Assembly: GCA_015680685.1 (NCBI GenBank)
Contig: MNCI01038293.1
Coordinates: 191,006-255,005 of the forward strand
Direction: 5' to 3'
DNA: 64,000 nucleotides
DNA from: Gnetum montanum
Taxonomy: Eukaryota > Streptophyta > Gnetopsida > Gnetales > Gnetaceae
The translations under genes and the position numbers were made by a program. Every line of letters begins with the position of its first letter. Position 1 is the first letter of the stretch. Below the pieces are notes generated by a model. The model saw only the letters and a list, made by a program, of their open reading frames with translations, searched no databases and was not told the origin of the DNA. This document shows, piece by piece, positions 34,486 to 45,512 of the stretch.

Positions 34486-36443
34486 CTATTTTGGATCTCC
34501 TCCTTCCAACTTAGTTGTGGGGGAGATGGCCACCGATGCTAACCGTTCTAGGCCCTTAGTTATTTTTGAATTTTTATTTTACACATTCTTTCAAATTTTC
34601 TTTATTTTTTTACACCATCATTCATGTTTTTACTATTTCTTTCTTTGCTTGATTTACTTTTATTCATCATCTAATAAGTGCTCATGATGGTGGATTGAAT
34701 TATATCATATTGATTGCCAATGTTTGGTTTTTACCTTTGAATTATGATGCTGATATTAAGGTATGGTTCTTTTGGTAAAACAAGCAATGAGTCCATTCCA
34801 TCCACTCATCCATACAACTCTATGGTCTCCTTTGGCTTGGAACTATATAGTCCCCTTTTTCTAAGTAAATTTATTATTGAATTGATGGTTGGGTACTTTT
34901 CAAACTAAGGAAAGACTCAAAGGATGAAAAGGGTGTGAATTCAAGGGGATTCGATGCATTTGTGCTAGCCATTCTCTTGGGTGCTTGGATGCTTGTTTCT
35001 TGGGTTTTCTTCCATTCTAACATTGTTCAAAAATCAGGAAGCCTAGTGAATAAAAATTAGTCTTTTCATGGTGTGGTTCTCACGTAAAACAAAAAAAAAA
35101 GAGAGAAAAGAATAAAAAGGAGAAAAGTGAGAATTCAAAGCACATCCCTTAGACATAATAAAGCAATATGGGCTACAAGCACTGGTTATGAAATTGGAAA
35201 GACATGTTACCCATTCCTGAAGGTTCCCTCTAACTAAGGCCCTTTCTCACTTCCTACTTCTCCATCTCACTCTCCTCGAGATGGTGGTCACTCTTTGTGA
35301 AGGCATTCTTGCTGCTTCAAGAGGATGGATTGGTTAGGTTTATTGATGCAAGATCACTAAATGTGGTTGGTTTGAGTTTGGATTTGGGATGAAGTTCTAC
35401 TCAATCATCTTAACCATGAAATAAACAAGGGGCTTTACATAACCTTGTTCTTTGGATCCCATTCCATTCTCTCCTCTCCATCTTTCTTCCTATTTTCCAC
35501 CTCATTACCATATTTATCATTAGTCTATTCTAGGTTGATGCATTATTTTTATTTGGTGAATTGTTGTGGCTAAGTTTTTAACTCTTGCTTCCAAATGACA
35601 TTCTTAGAGCCTACGAACTCTTTGGTTTGTGGTTTTGTCAGGGCATAAAAGGCATGATCCTGCTTCAGGGAGGACCCACTAGCATTCCTTTTTGGTGAAA
35701 TTGTTAAGTTCTTTTTCTTAAAAATTTTCTACAATCAATCATCTCTTATTTCATCCCCATCCATGACATCCATTTTATTGGTGTTGCCATTGTTATTTTT
35801 TTCCATCTTTCTTGTTCCTCATATTTTTCCATCTTATAGCTACAAGAGGTTCACTCTTAGTCCTGGGGGCCCTAGCACAAATTTTTTAATTTTCTCCCTT
35901 TCACTATTTACCTAACCCCTACACCTTGGGTAGTCACTTGTGATAAATCTCCAAACCAGTTTTTTCCATAACCATAACTTAGCCACTGCGCTTCATATCG
36001 AGGCAAGGTATCAACTGCATTGTGATTTATCTATCCTTGCTCATTTGTGACTATGTTGTGTGTGAAGATGATGATCATACAAATAATAGACTGGGCTTGG
36101 AGGAAGCACCCAAGATGGACCAGAACTAGAGCATTTACAAAAGGAGCAAGTTTGGTGGCATGGCTATGGATAAACAATAGAAGGCATAATCTCAGCATTG
36201 GTGGCAACATGCTCCATCTTCTATCTCTCTCTCTTCTTCTCTTCAAGTTGCCAAATAAAGGCTTAGATTTCATTTATGTATGAGTGTTCACAACAATTTT
36301 GTAATATTCTTATTGATCCATCATTGGGCATGTTGAGTCTATCATCCCATTTTACCATCAATTGTCAATTAGTCAATAATCCCATATCTTTCCAATATTT
36401 TGTAAGAAACTCGAGGATGAGTTTTCATTCAGTCATGGGAGTA
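34486..36443 (+). other. E3 3' non-coding linker and polypurine tract
   Basis: It starts CTCCTCCTTCCAACTTAGTT followed by GTGGGGGAGATGG, matching the E4 linker start (reverse, 55030-55006). It shares ATTCAAAGCACATCCC (35130), GGATGGATTGG (35322) and the conserved block at 35641-35682 with E4. From about 35800 similarity to the other linkers fades. There is no TATATATA module and no ORFX, so the ORFX region is probably deleted. The polypurine tract AGTCATGGGAGTA is at 36431-36443. Confidence 0.65.
35641..35682 (+). promoter_or_regulatory. conserved linker block (E3 copy)
   Basis: GGGCATAAAAGGCATGATCC, then TGCTTCAGGGAGGACCCACT. This is the counterpart of 10538-10583 in E1. Its purine core is GGGAGGA. 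Confidence 0.6.
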
Positions 36444-37432
36444 TGATGAAAGTAGTTACTCTAGCAATTTATTCTAATTATTAGAGTAATTACTGTAGCA
36501 ATTTATTCTAATTATTAGAACAGTTGCTCTAGCAGTTTATTCAGATTATTAGAGAGGAGTTACTCTAGTGGCTTATTCTAATTATTAGAGTAGTTACTCT
36601 AGTAGTTTATTCTAATTATTAGAGTGGTTACTCTAATTATTAGAGTAGTTTCTCCCAAGCCTATAAATACAGTGCCTAGGTGCATAATTGAAGAGAAGTC
36701 TTTTAGTAGTTAAGTAGCTAGACTCTAGCAGTCTGTTTGAAAGTTAGAGTATTTTCCAAGTGCCAGTAGTAGGAGGTGCAAGTGTGGATGGATCTTTATT
36801 TGAGCATTGTGTACCTAAGCACACCTTGTGTATGGCAATAAAGACAAGCTCTTTGATTCATCCTTGCAACACTTTTGATTTTTTTTCTTACGCATTTATT
36901 TTATTTTATTTTCTTATGCATTTATTTTATTTTATTTTATTTTATGCACTTTACATTTATGTTATTAGCATAGCAATTCATTTTGATTAATTAAGCAAAT
37001 CATTAAATTACACTTAGTATGATCACTTCAAGCATGCATGTAACATTTGGTAACCCAGTAACGATTAGCGTTTGGTAATCCCAGTAGTGTTGCACTAGTT
37101 CAGGATGTGTACAACAAGTGAGAATGGATGCTAGTGTTAGGATTAGTTAGAACTTATTTAATGAGTAGTTAAGATAAATTAGTCACTTAGTTATCTCTCT
37201 TCTCCCTTATTAGCACAGGACACAAAATCATAAAAGATATAAAAATCATATGCCTCAAGCTTACTTAACCATACAAGCGTGACATACAAGTAAGTTTGGG
37301 AAAACAATGATCAACAAACCCATCTTTGTTCCACAAAGTCACATAGGCACTTAGTCCTTGGAATTCAACCGGATCATGCGTGAAATGCTTGTATTCGTAT
37401 GGTTGAGCATAGGGGTACCTCGCTGGTCATCA
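36444..37432 (+). repeat. E3 3' LTR (989 bp) with a different U3 palindrome array
   Basis: It begins TGATGAAAGTAG and ends CGCTGGTCATCA. U3 (36452-36650) holds about five units of roughly 38 bp built on TTACTCTAGCARTTTATTC and TAATTATTAGAGTA, which include near-palindromes such as TACTCTAATTATTAGAGTA. TATAAATAC is at 36662-36670. R and U5 (GGTTGAGCATAGGGGTACCTC) are of the same family as the E1 LTR although U3 is unrelated. CTCAT at 37433-37437 would be the right target duplication; its partner is lost. Confidence 0.88.
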
Positions 37433-37437
37433 CTCAT

Positions 37438-40168
37438 GTAGTTCTCAAAGGTGATGGCTCCTTCATCGATCATTTCCCTTTGTTCCCAAACTCCTAAAAT
37501 TCATAGTTGTTAAATAGCACTTGTAATTTTTCTTCCTTCATCATTGGATCATGCACTGTCTTAGCCGCTAAACTAATGTGTGCTAGCACTGATACATCCC
37601 ATAGGCATGGCAGCTACAAAAACATTTTGTTGGCCTTCATGTACTGGGTTGCAAACTATTATCATTCCTCTTCAAATGTCCTAGATTTTTCTTTTTAACT
37701 CATTATGATCTGTTAGTCTATAAGATAGATCCAAAAGACATATTTATATTCATGGTAGTAAGCCTTAATCACCTCTAGTTCTGAGTTTGTTACATGAAGT
37801 TATTATAAAGAAGCTTTTCTGTTTGCAAACTCTTTCTCATATAATGCATAGGTGGTCACTACCTACTTCTCTAATTCATTTCTTAACTATCCTATTGTTA
37901 ACATGGAAATTTTGGCATATCAAAGGTTAGCCAATGTCATGTATTCCTTTAAATCCTTAATTTTCAAGTCTTTATTCTTTACTTTCACTTTGTGGACCAG
38001 TGCTTAACTATCCAAAATGGGCTACCAATTAGGATTTTGTGTGGACATGGATCGAATGTGGGCCTTTGCCATCTAGATTTCCTTTTTGTTGATCTGCTTA
38101 TACATGTCGACCTATTCTTAGAAGTTTTTCTTAATCTTTTCATGCTTTTTGGCCTCATTCTGCCATGTTCTTATTTTGATTATAGACTTTTGTCAAATTG
38201 TGTAGACCTTCCCCATTGATAGGGTTTAGTTCTCTCTGGTCAATCTATTGATATCCTAGTTGATCCTCACTAGTTTTTCTTTTAACTAGTGGAAACTTTC
38301 TTCTAAGATGTTCCTTTTTTTTTCTACTGTGATCAACTGTGCATTGTCTATAGCAAGCTATTTATTTTCTTCTTGCATGGTGGTCAATGCCTTCTTATGG
38401 GTATAGGATTCTACTTCAGCAACAAAGGCATTCTAAACCACCTTCTTCTTTTCTTACTCAGCAACTTTGTTCTCTTTGATTAATTTGTTCAATTTATCTA
38501 TTCTAAATTAGTCCAACTAGTCAAGTATGACAAACCAAGTAGGGTCCTATCTTCAAGCTCTCAGGGTGATTAGCTCTTATTGCAAGTGTTGCACTTTGGC
38601 TTCTACATGTTTCACCCTAGTCTCAACCATGACAACTTCCCTTTGGTGATAATGAGATCAAATTGTACTACATTGACATAATTGGGGATGCCAAATAGAG
38701 TGGTAATTACTTATCCTATCTATAGCAATCGATCTAATGCATCCTCATGGGATGTAGGAGTCATTAAAGTCCCAATGAGCATTTGTGCATCTTTGATCCA
38801 AATCAAATTAATTGGGGGCACAAAAGGTACATTAAAATATTCCTTGATGTGATCTATTATCATCTTTGTTGCACCTGTTGCATCTTGATGTTGCATGACC
38901 ACTATTGTGGCACCTTCTCCTATTTCAAGCATCAATTGAAAGGATGCAGTGGTACCAAATATTTGTCATAGCCATTGGGATTCTCCTCCTGATTGTAGAA
39001 AAATATACCCTCTTGTTGGATTGATAGAAATAGTGTGTTGCATGGTGTCATTAATGACTTTGAAAAGGTTTGATTTAGCTCTACTCCCCCACTTGAGTGT
39101 TTCAACAATTCTTTGTAAATGGCTCATTACAAGCCTATAGTCTTATGGCAATGGTGGTGGAACTTGTGTCTCACGATGCTATTTAGGATCTTATTTTATT
39201 TCTTTTTCTAATTCTACTTCCTTCTTTGGTTCTTATTCCTCATCAAGGTCTTTCCTTGGTGCTACCAATTTAAGCAATTTAGTGAAGGAAGCATTTTGAG
39301 CCCTCCTGGGAACATGATTTGTGTACCCTAGGATTTTAGCATGCTTACATAACTTTCAAATCAGGTAAGGAAATGGAAGTTTGGGCTTCCCTACCTTCTT
39401 TTCTTCAAATAACTTTTAAATTTTGATGCAATATAACTAAGGAAGGTTGGTCATGTATTTTCCCATTAGTATGGCACTTCCCCTAGATGCATATGTGGAG
39501 ATTCTATTAAGTCCTTTGGTGGGGAAGAGGTGGTATTTCCCTATCTTGAAATAGGTCCTCTTTTCTAGAGTTAATTCATTATATGTCTTATCTTCCTTGT
39601 TGTATACCCACTTTAGCCATAACTTTCTGGTCTCAAGATCAAACCTCATGGAAAAATGTGCTAAACTAGCCCCCACATTAGGTAGGTTTAGAGCCTTTAC
39701 AATTTCTTTGACTGAGAAAGAAACAGTGACTCTACCAATGTTAACCCTAGTGCCTTCTTATTTTTTGGGTAAGAATTAGTAGGTCTTGCCAAACTACCAT
39801 TCACCACTATATGATAGAATGTTCTATAATGGTGATGCTTGTAGTTAGGTTCAAACTGCTTCAGGAGAAAACACCATGAATGGGTCAAAGTTCATTTCCA
39901 TGATGACCATGGTCAACATGGATTTCTCTTGAATAGCATCAAGTCATTCTAGGGACAACATGAGGCATTGTCCCTATAGGGGGGCCTGTGGTTCCACAGC
40001 CTCTTCTTGGACCAACTACCCTATAATAGGAGCCTCTTTATGGATGCTAAATGATTGGGACTCCTACTCCTCATGGTTGACTTGCTCACTTTGTTGGCCT
40101 CTACCACCTTGTGGGCATTTGGCTACTCTTTGTAAAGGTCCCTATTATGCTTCTCTTTTTGGGACCAG
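37438..40168 (-). pseudogene. ORFX (element B)
   Basis: It starts near 40168, where TTGCAACTGGTCCC corresponds to TTGCAG plus ATGGTCCC in E1. The Transposase_32-like core at 39676-39437 reads YNKEDKTYNELTLEKRTYFK, HLFPTKGLNRISTYASRG and SAILMGK, nearly identical to E1. A later segment (38935-38720) reads MIIDHIKEYFNVPFVPPINL and TPTSHEDALDRLL, matching 12825-12965 of E1. A coiled-coil-like part follows to 37500. Many stops interrupt it. Plus-strand frames here are shadows. Confidence 0.75.
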
Positions 40169-40689
40169 TTGCAATTAATCAAAGATCAGATGTTACTAAG
40201 GTGTTGTTATTTATCATTAATAGGTTTATACCTTACTCATCACCTTAGTCTCATTAAGTTCTTTTAGTTCATATGATTGTAGAGTTAGAAAAATTTTCAA
40301 AAAAATGCCCAAAAAGTGTTGATCTTCTTTTATGAGCTTTCACAATTGGTTTCTTTTTCCTTATGTATGGCTTATTATGATGGTTATGGTCCTTGGGTGA
40401 AAAAATTAATGTTTCTAGCTTTGTTATAATTGATTTTTCATTAAAATACTTAAGTTTTTTAAAACTCTTACCTTTGTAATACCTTCCAGGTGATAAAAAA
40501 ATTTTAAAAATTGATGCAAGGTTTCATACATTCCCATTCCAACCCCAACCCCAACCCCCCNAAAAGACATGAACATTGGAGTAGTATGAAGTATCACAAG
40601 TGGAAGTTGATTGTGTAGAGCTCTTAGTCATGAAATAAAATTTGAAAAACTCCCCTAGTTTTAAATGATGACAATAGATTTTGAAGCAC

Positions 40690-40800
40690 TACAGGGGTCA
40701 TATATATAGCTTTTATGGACCTAATATTAGGTATCCAACATCAAGTCTAACTTGATATTGGGTAGTCAATATCGAGGTGCTCAAATATGCATCTAATGAG
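40690..40800 (-). promoter_or_regulatory. candidate internal promoter for ORFX (element B)
   Basis: Palindromic segments (GATATTGACTACCCAATATC; TCAAGTTAGACTTGA) are followed by CTATATATATGACCCC at about 40709-40694. The 22 bases at 40722-40743 match the U3 of the element's own LTR (47281-47302) at 21 positions, where they likewise lie upstream of the TATA box. Confidence 0.65.
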
Positions 40801-41081
40801 GGTAATCAACATGGAAAGTGAAGCTCTGTGATTAGTTAGAAGGTTTGAAGTTAGGTCAAGTTCTGCGGTAAGTAGGAAATGATATGAAGGCACTGGAAGT
40901 GTAATAAGATGGATTCATTGATGCTAAAAGCTTAGGAACATGCAAGAAAAGGGGTATTAGATTTAGGTTGTGGAACGAATCAATTATAATATAAGGGAAA
41001 GCATGAAATTTAACATTGATGTGTGTGGAAGGTTTAAAATGATGTGGGTGTGTTAAATAAGTACATTTTATAACAATTACA

Positions 41082-41125
41082 CAAGTGGACCCTTCCCAAA
41101 GTAGTCTCTAACCCATAATGCCCTT
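41082..41125 (-). promoter_or_regulatory. conserved linker block (B copy)
   Basis: On the reverse strand: ACAAGGGCATTATGGG, then CTACTTTGGGAAGGGTCC and ACTTGTG. Counterpart of 10538-10583. Confidence 0.6.
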
Positions 41126-42130
41126 GTAAAATCACACCTAAAAATGTTTGTAGGCATCAAAGGGGTTGAATGAAATGCATACTAGTATAACAAAACACAC
41201 ATGTTAAAACCACCAATTCAAGCAAATAACTCTATGTTACACAAAATCACAAGTTAGGATTAGACAGATAGTAAGATGAGATGGACTATAGAAAGGATTG
41301 CAAGAATTGGGATGTGAGGTATATTACTAGGGGCATAATGAATCCTTGTGTGTTATTAATGGTTAAGTAGTCATTAGATCATATTTCTAAGATTCAAACC
41401 AAGTCTAAACCACATTTTAGTGACATTGCATCTTTTCATTACATCAGCCAACCATAAGACTACCATAGTTGCAAGGAGTAACATCACTTGGCATTTTGTC
41501 CAAGGGAAGAGCTTATTTATGGCATGCTATTTTTTTTGGAAGTCTAAGAACCTACCAGCCTTTAGGCATGGGTGCATGTCTTTCTAGTGGGATCTTCAGA
41601 AATTTATTCAATAACATTTTATGTTACTCTTACTTCAATTTTTTGTTAGATCTACAAGGATATAATTACAACCAAAGAAACATGATAGAACATACAGAAG
41701 TAGCAAAAGAGAATACATAAATCCCCATGATGTCAAACCCTTCACATTCCCCCTTGGCTATTCACATTTTTGTCTAGGAAAAAGGATTACAAGTTGATTC
41801 TTAGTTTTTTATGATGAGAAAGAATATCATTAGGACCAGAGTAAGAACCTCTTATTAATGGAATGGGTGGATGGATGATGTAGCCTTATTATCTGGATAA
41901 TTAGTCCCTCATGACATGACAAAATAGAGAAAAGCTCATCTCAATGGACTACATGATCATTTTATTCACAAGTGAGATTACTTAACAAGAAAAATGAAAA
42001 AAAAATAGAAAAATTTAAAAAGGATGGAAAAAATTGTATCAAGAACTAGTAAAATGATAAGAAAGTGTAAAACAAAAATATGAAAAGAATCTATTAATTC
42101 TGAAGATTAGAAGGGATTTTCCCCATGACT

Positions 42131-44231
42131 AAGCATTTAGCCTTGGTGAGAATTAATAAGTGAGTATGCAAGATCCATGCATGTATAGAAAATTGGTAAC
42201 CATTCATTTTTAGGTCATTAGGTGTCTCTTGATTTAGTGGTAGCTACATAAATAATTTTTTTTCATACACTTGGTTATTAAACATATGGTGGATCAAAGT
42301 ATGAGTTGGGTTGATGTTGCATATGTCCAGCCCACAATTGCATCTTTGATCACAATTAGGTATGCATCAATTCATTTGTCTCCTAACAATGCTAGATTCA
42401 TTGCTTTTGTTAGGTGTTGGAGTAACAATGGATGCTAGCCCTTGTGTACGATCAAAGGATGTTGGTTGTGAAAAGGAAGGCATTGCACTAGGCTAGCATT
42501 ATGCTAGTTTAAATGATGTGGTAGGTTCATGAGTGTTACACTTCCTCTTAAGGCCTATACTAAAGAAAGGATGTTTCTAAGTTTGTGGTGGGAACCTACT
42601 AGTATCCACATGTTTGTGCACATTTGTAGCATACATGGCATTTGTATGTTAAGGTTGTGGTGTTGAACCTTTCTATGTTGCTAACAATGCAATGTGATGG
42701 GGTGAAGTATGAGAATATCAAGAATACGATGGATGGTAAGAGGCATGAGGTGGTGATTCTTTAGGAGATGTCATGGGTTGATCATACTTGGAAGAGTAAT
42801 AATGGTGATTTGAAGTAGAGGATGTAGAACTAGTTGGAGAAATAGGGTGTTGAACATAATATCCATAGAGTTTCAGCTAGTAGGAAGGATAGGGCTGGTT
42901 TGGGGGTGGCTGCCCCATGACTATGGGTTTTGCCACTACAATTGATGATAGTGCTAAGGCTAGTAATAAGTCCCCATAGGATCATACATTTGGTTGTGGG
43001 ACTATTTATAATTATCATGTGAAAAAGGAAATCTTTAGGGCATGTGCTTGTGTACAAATTTGGGATTTAATGCAAAAGCCCAAAACTCATATATGGTCAT
43101 ATATGCATAGGTCACATACATCATCTTCATCTGTGGTTGAGTCTATAGCCTTACTTTCTTTAGTCCTTTTCCCTATTTGCTGATAAGTGTTCCTACCTTT
43201 TTCTTGGTACTACATCCTCTATTTATTATGATCGCTTGGTTTATTTTGCATTGCATTCTCCTCTACAGTTTCTATGAGAGTTGTAATTTTTTTTCATGTA
43301 TCTACTCTAGCATCCTATTAAACTTCACTTCAAGTTCATTAATAGACAAGGTTCATTGCAGAATCACCTTATCAAGAGCAACCTCTTTCTCTTGACCATA
43401 GATATGGATCTTCTTCTTTTGAAGATTTGGGTTGCAATCATATTTCTTAACATTTTTTCATTTGCATATCTATCCTTCTTTCACCACATGATTTATTAGC
43501 TCTTAGATCTTATGGGTTTTTAGCTCATATAATTGACCTAGAGCATACATCCCAAGGTTCCCCTTGTTTCATTACAAAGCCCATCTATGATGTGGAAAAG
43601 TTACCTTTCCTTAGAGAAACCATGGCTTGGGCATCTATTCAATAGAGAATAATATTCATGTTGTTCTTATCTTCATCCTTGGATCTATCTCCTCATGTTG
43701 GACACCATCACATAGATTTAGTATTTCTCATTGAAGAATTTCAACATTGTGGACCACCATCTAATTGAATTTAGTTTCAATGATCTATACCACTTTAGCT
43801 TTGTTGATTAGTGTCATAGGAAAAATTTTGAGTTTTTGCCATCCACTTTCAATGTTTTATGAGACACATGCATCATGGAAGGCTTGTAAATGATGTTGTT
43901 GATATGAATCATAGCCTCTTGCAAATTTAGCAATATTATTCATGTCAAGCTTGGGTAGGCAACTCTCTTTGTGATGCCTATGAGATATCTTAACTACCTC
44001 TATGATCTACATCATGCTTTTAGTGGCCAACAAGGTTCATCATCATTATTCATATTGTGATGAAAATTTCTATTTCTATTCATTTGATCATGATGATGTT
44101 GCCTATGTTCATGTTGATGTCTTTGACTTTTCCCCTAAGTTCAATTTCTATTTTTATTTCTACCCTATAGTGGAGCTTTATCTCCATAACTATGTTCATC
44201 TTTGTTAGAACTAGACATTGAAGGGGGAGAG
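42131..44231 (-). pseudogene. element B gag, main part
   Basis: On the reverse strand it continues the gag begun at 45387: SYGDKAPL and HQHEHRQHHHDQMNRNRN (His/Asn-rich), then NNDDEPCWPLKA, which parallels the DDEPPLATTS region of E6. The capsid core lies at about 43900-43400 and is badly broken. Near 43100-42130 a Ser/Pro/Tyr-rich tail is recognisable. Dense stops and frameshifts leave only composition and short matches as evidence. Confidence 0.6.
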
Positions 44232-45079
44232 TGATGGGACGTGATATCACATGGGCTGTGATATCATGTACATGATATCGCATCCTCCGCAATATCGCAT
44301 CCCACGTGATATCGCATCGTCCCTCGCAATATGGCAGTCCACCGCCAGTTCTATAAATAAGAGGTGGCTCTCCCTTATTTCTCATCCTAGGCTTAGACCA
44401 TAGTAAAACTCTGGCAATTTGATCCCTCCAGAGATATAATATTTTCCATGTGCTAGCAGTAGGAACTCCAAAGTGAACGGATCTTCATTCAAGCAGACAT
44501 TGTACCTGAACACAAGTTTGTGTACGGTAATAAAGACAAACTTCTTGGATAAACCTTGAAGTTCATGGAATGGGCTAATTAGGATTTTATTTATTTTTAT
44601 TTACTATTTATAATTTAATTTCTTTGTTAGTTAGTAATTCTCTCTCACCCCTTCTCTCCTAGTTAAGTGCCTCAGTACGATCACTTTGAGCACGTGCGTT
44701 ATGCTTGGTGATCCCAGCAATGATTAGCGTTTGGTAACCAAGGTTGCATTGGTTCAAGGTGTGAATGGTAAGTGGGAATGGATGCTAACGCTAGGTTAAT
44801 TTAGACTTAGTTAGTTAGTTAAACTTAGTAATTAGTCTCTTTAACCCTTTACCTTATCAACATAGGAGATAAAACCGAAAAGCTATAAAAATCATATACC
44901 TTGGACTTACTTAACCATACAATTATGACAACTACAAGTCTAGGAAGACAACAAATAATTAACCTTAAGTGTTCCATAAGGCGTGTAGGCACTTAGTCTA
45001 TAGAGTTCGACCAGATCGTACTTGCTACGCTCGTATTCATATGGTTGAGTGTAGGGGTACCTCACCACTCATTAGAGAG
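44227..45079 (+). mobile_element. solo LTR inserted in element B gag, GAGAG duplication
   Basis: The LTR is 44232-45074 (843 bp), beginning TGATGGGACG and ending CACTCATTA (CA changed to TA). GAGAG flanks both sides (44227-44231 and 45075-45079). U3 has GATATC-type palindromes (44238-44335) and TATAAATA at 44352-44359. It has no internal region, so it is the product of LTR-LTR recombination. Gag resumes on both sides. Confidence 0.93.
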
Positions 45080-45387
45080 GAAGATGATGAATTGGAAGGA
45101 TTACCATGGCTTCTATGGTGTTCTACAAGGTCCCTTGATTTATCATTTCTCTATTTTGAGGAGGTCTTAGGCCTTGAGGCCTCCCCTAGTCTAGGACTTA
45201 CTTCATCACCTCTAGGGTTCTTTGCCTTAGGTGAATGTAGTTTTTGAATGTCATCAAGGTGGTCATGAATACATGAAACTCCTACATGAGGTTGGTTACT
45301 CCAATTTTCTTCATCATATATCTCTTTATATATCCAATGAATGCCTTTGCTATATAATGCATTATCACTTCCCTAGGAAAGAGACAT
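45080..45387 (-). pseudogene. element B gag, N-terminal part
   Basis: It starts at ATG 45387: MSLS, then DNALYSKGIHWIYKEIYDEE and NWSNQPHVGVSC, parallel to E6 (HWRTNELYDDEGWS, QPEVGVSYKH). The match fixes the gag start for this family. It ends in a Ser-rich stretch at the solo LTR. Confidence 0.75.
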
Positions 45388-45494
45388 TGTTTCTAATGAA
45401 TGATGTGTGTGATTTAATATTTCCTAAAAGCTATATCATTAATGCACTTACAATGATCATGTATGATATAAATAATCTAGATAATTCGCACCAT

Positions 45495-45512
45495 CCTAAG
45501 TAATGATGCCAA
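45495..45512 (-). promoter_or_regulatory. element B primer-binding site, tRNA-Asp type, decayed
   Basis: TGGCATCATTACTTAGGA on the reverse strand directly follows the LTR end CTCATCA. It aligns with the E1 site TGGCACCATTGCCAAGGA. Most differences from a tRNA-Asp complement are transitions. Confidence 0.7.

Larger units (their letters stand above)
30250..37432 (+). mobile_element. E3: Athila-like element, 5' truncated
   Basis: It contains gag (30250-31650), protease (near 32285), RT (33060-33790), a fragment of integrase (33797-34168), an assembly gap, a 3' non-coding linker (34486-36430) and the 3' LTR (36444-37432). The 5' LTR and primer site are absent; the copia remnant abuts the gag start. 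RNase H and the first half of integrase were deleted near 33797. ORFX is not recognisable between linker and LTR. Confidence 0.85.
40169..42130 (-). other. element B linker
   Basis: It carries the same landmarks as the E1 linker: ATTCCATTAATAAGAGG (41864-41848), the conserved block (41125-41082) and the promoter-like module (40800-40690). One ambiguous base (N) lies at 40561 after a CCCCAA run. No coding frame. Confidence 0.7.
37438..45512 (-). mobile_element. Element B: pol-less Athila-like element (gag, linker, ORFX)
   Basis: Reverse strand. The primer site at 45512-45495 (TGGCATCATTACTTAGGA) directly follows the LTR end. Gag starts at 45387, the linker spans 42130-40169, and ORFX runs 40168-37438, where it is cut by the E3 LTR. 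A solo LTR (44232-45074) interrupts gag. The 3' LTR is not in the window. The gag-linker-ORFX order without pol is the same as in E1. Confidence 0.83.

Noticed and set aside
34094-34687. 197-codon open frame across the N gap
   Set aside because: Two thirds of it is unknown bases; only the E3 integrase on the left is real, in part.
40535-40561. CCCCAAC repeats as interstitial telomere sequence
   Set aside because: Only three short units, not the plant TTTAGGG type, and next to a single N, so probably a sequencing-difficult C run.
44080-44385. Reverse-strand 101-codon frame
   Set aside because: It crosses the start of a solo LTR and its GAGAG duplication, so it joins unrelated sequences.
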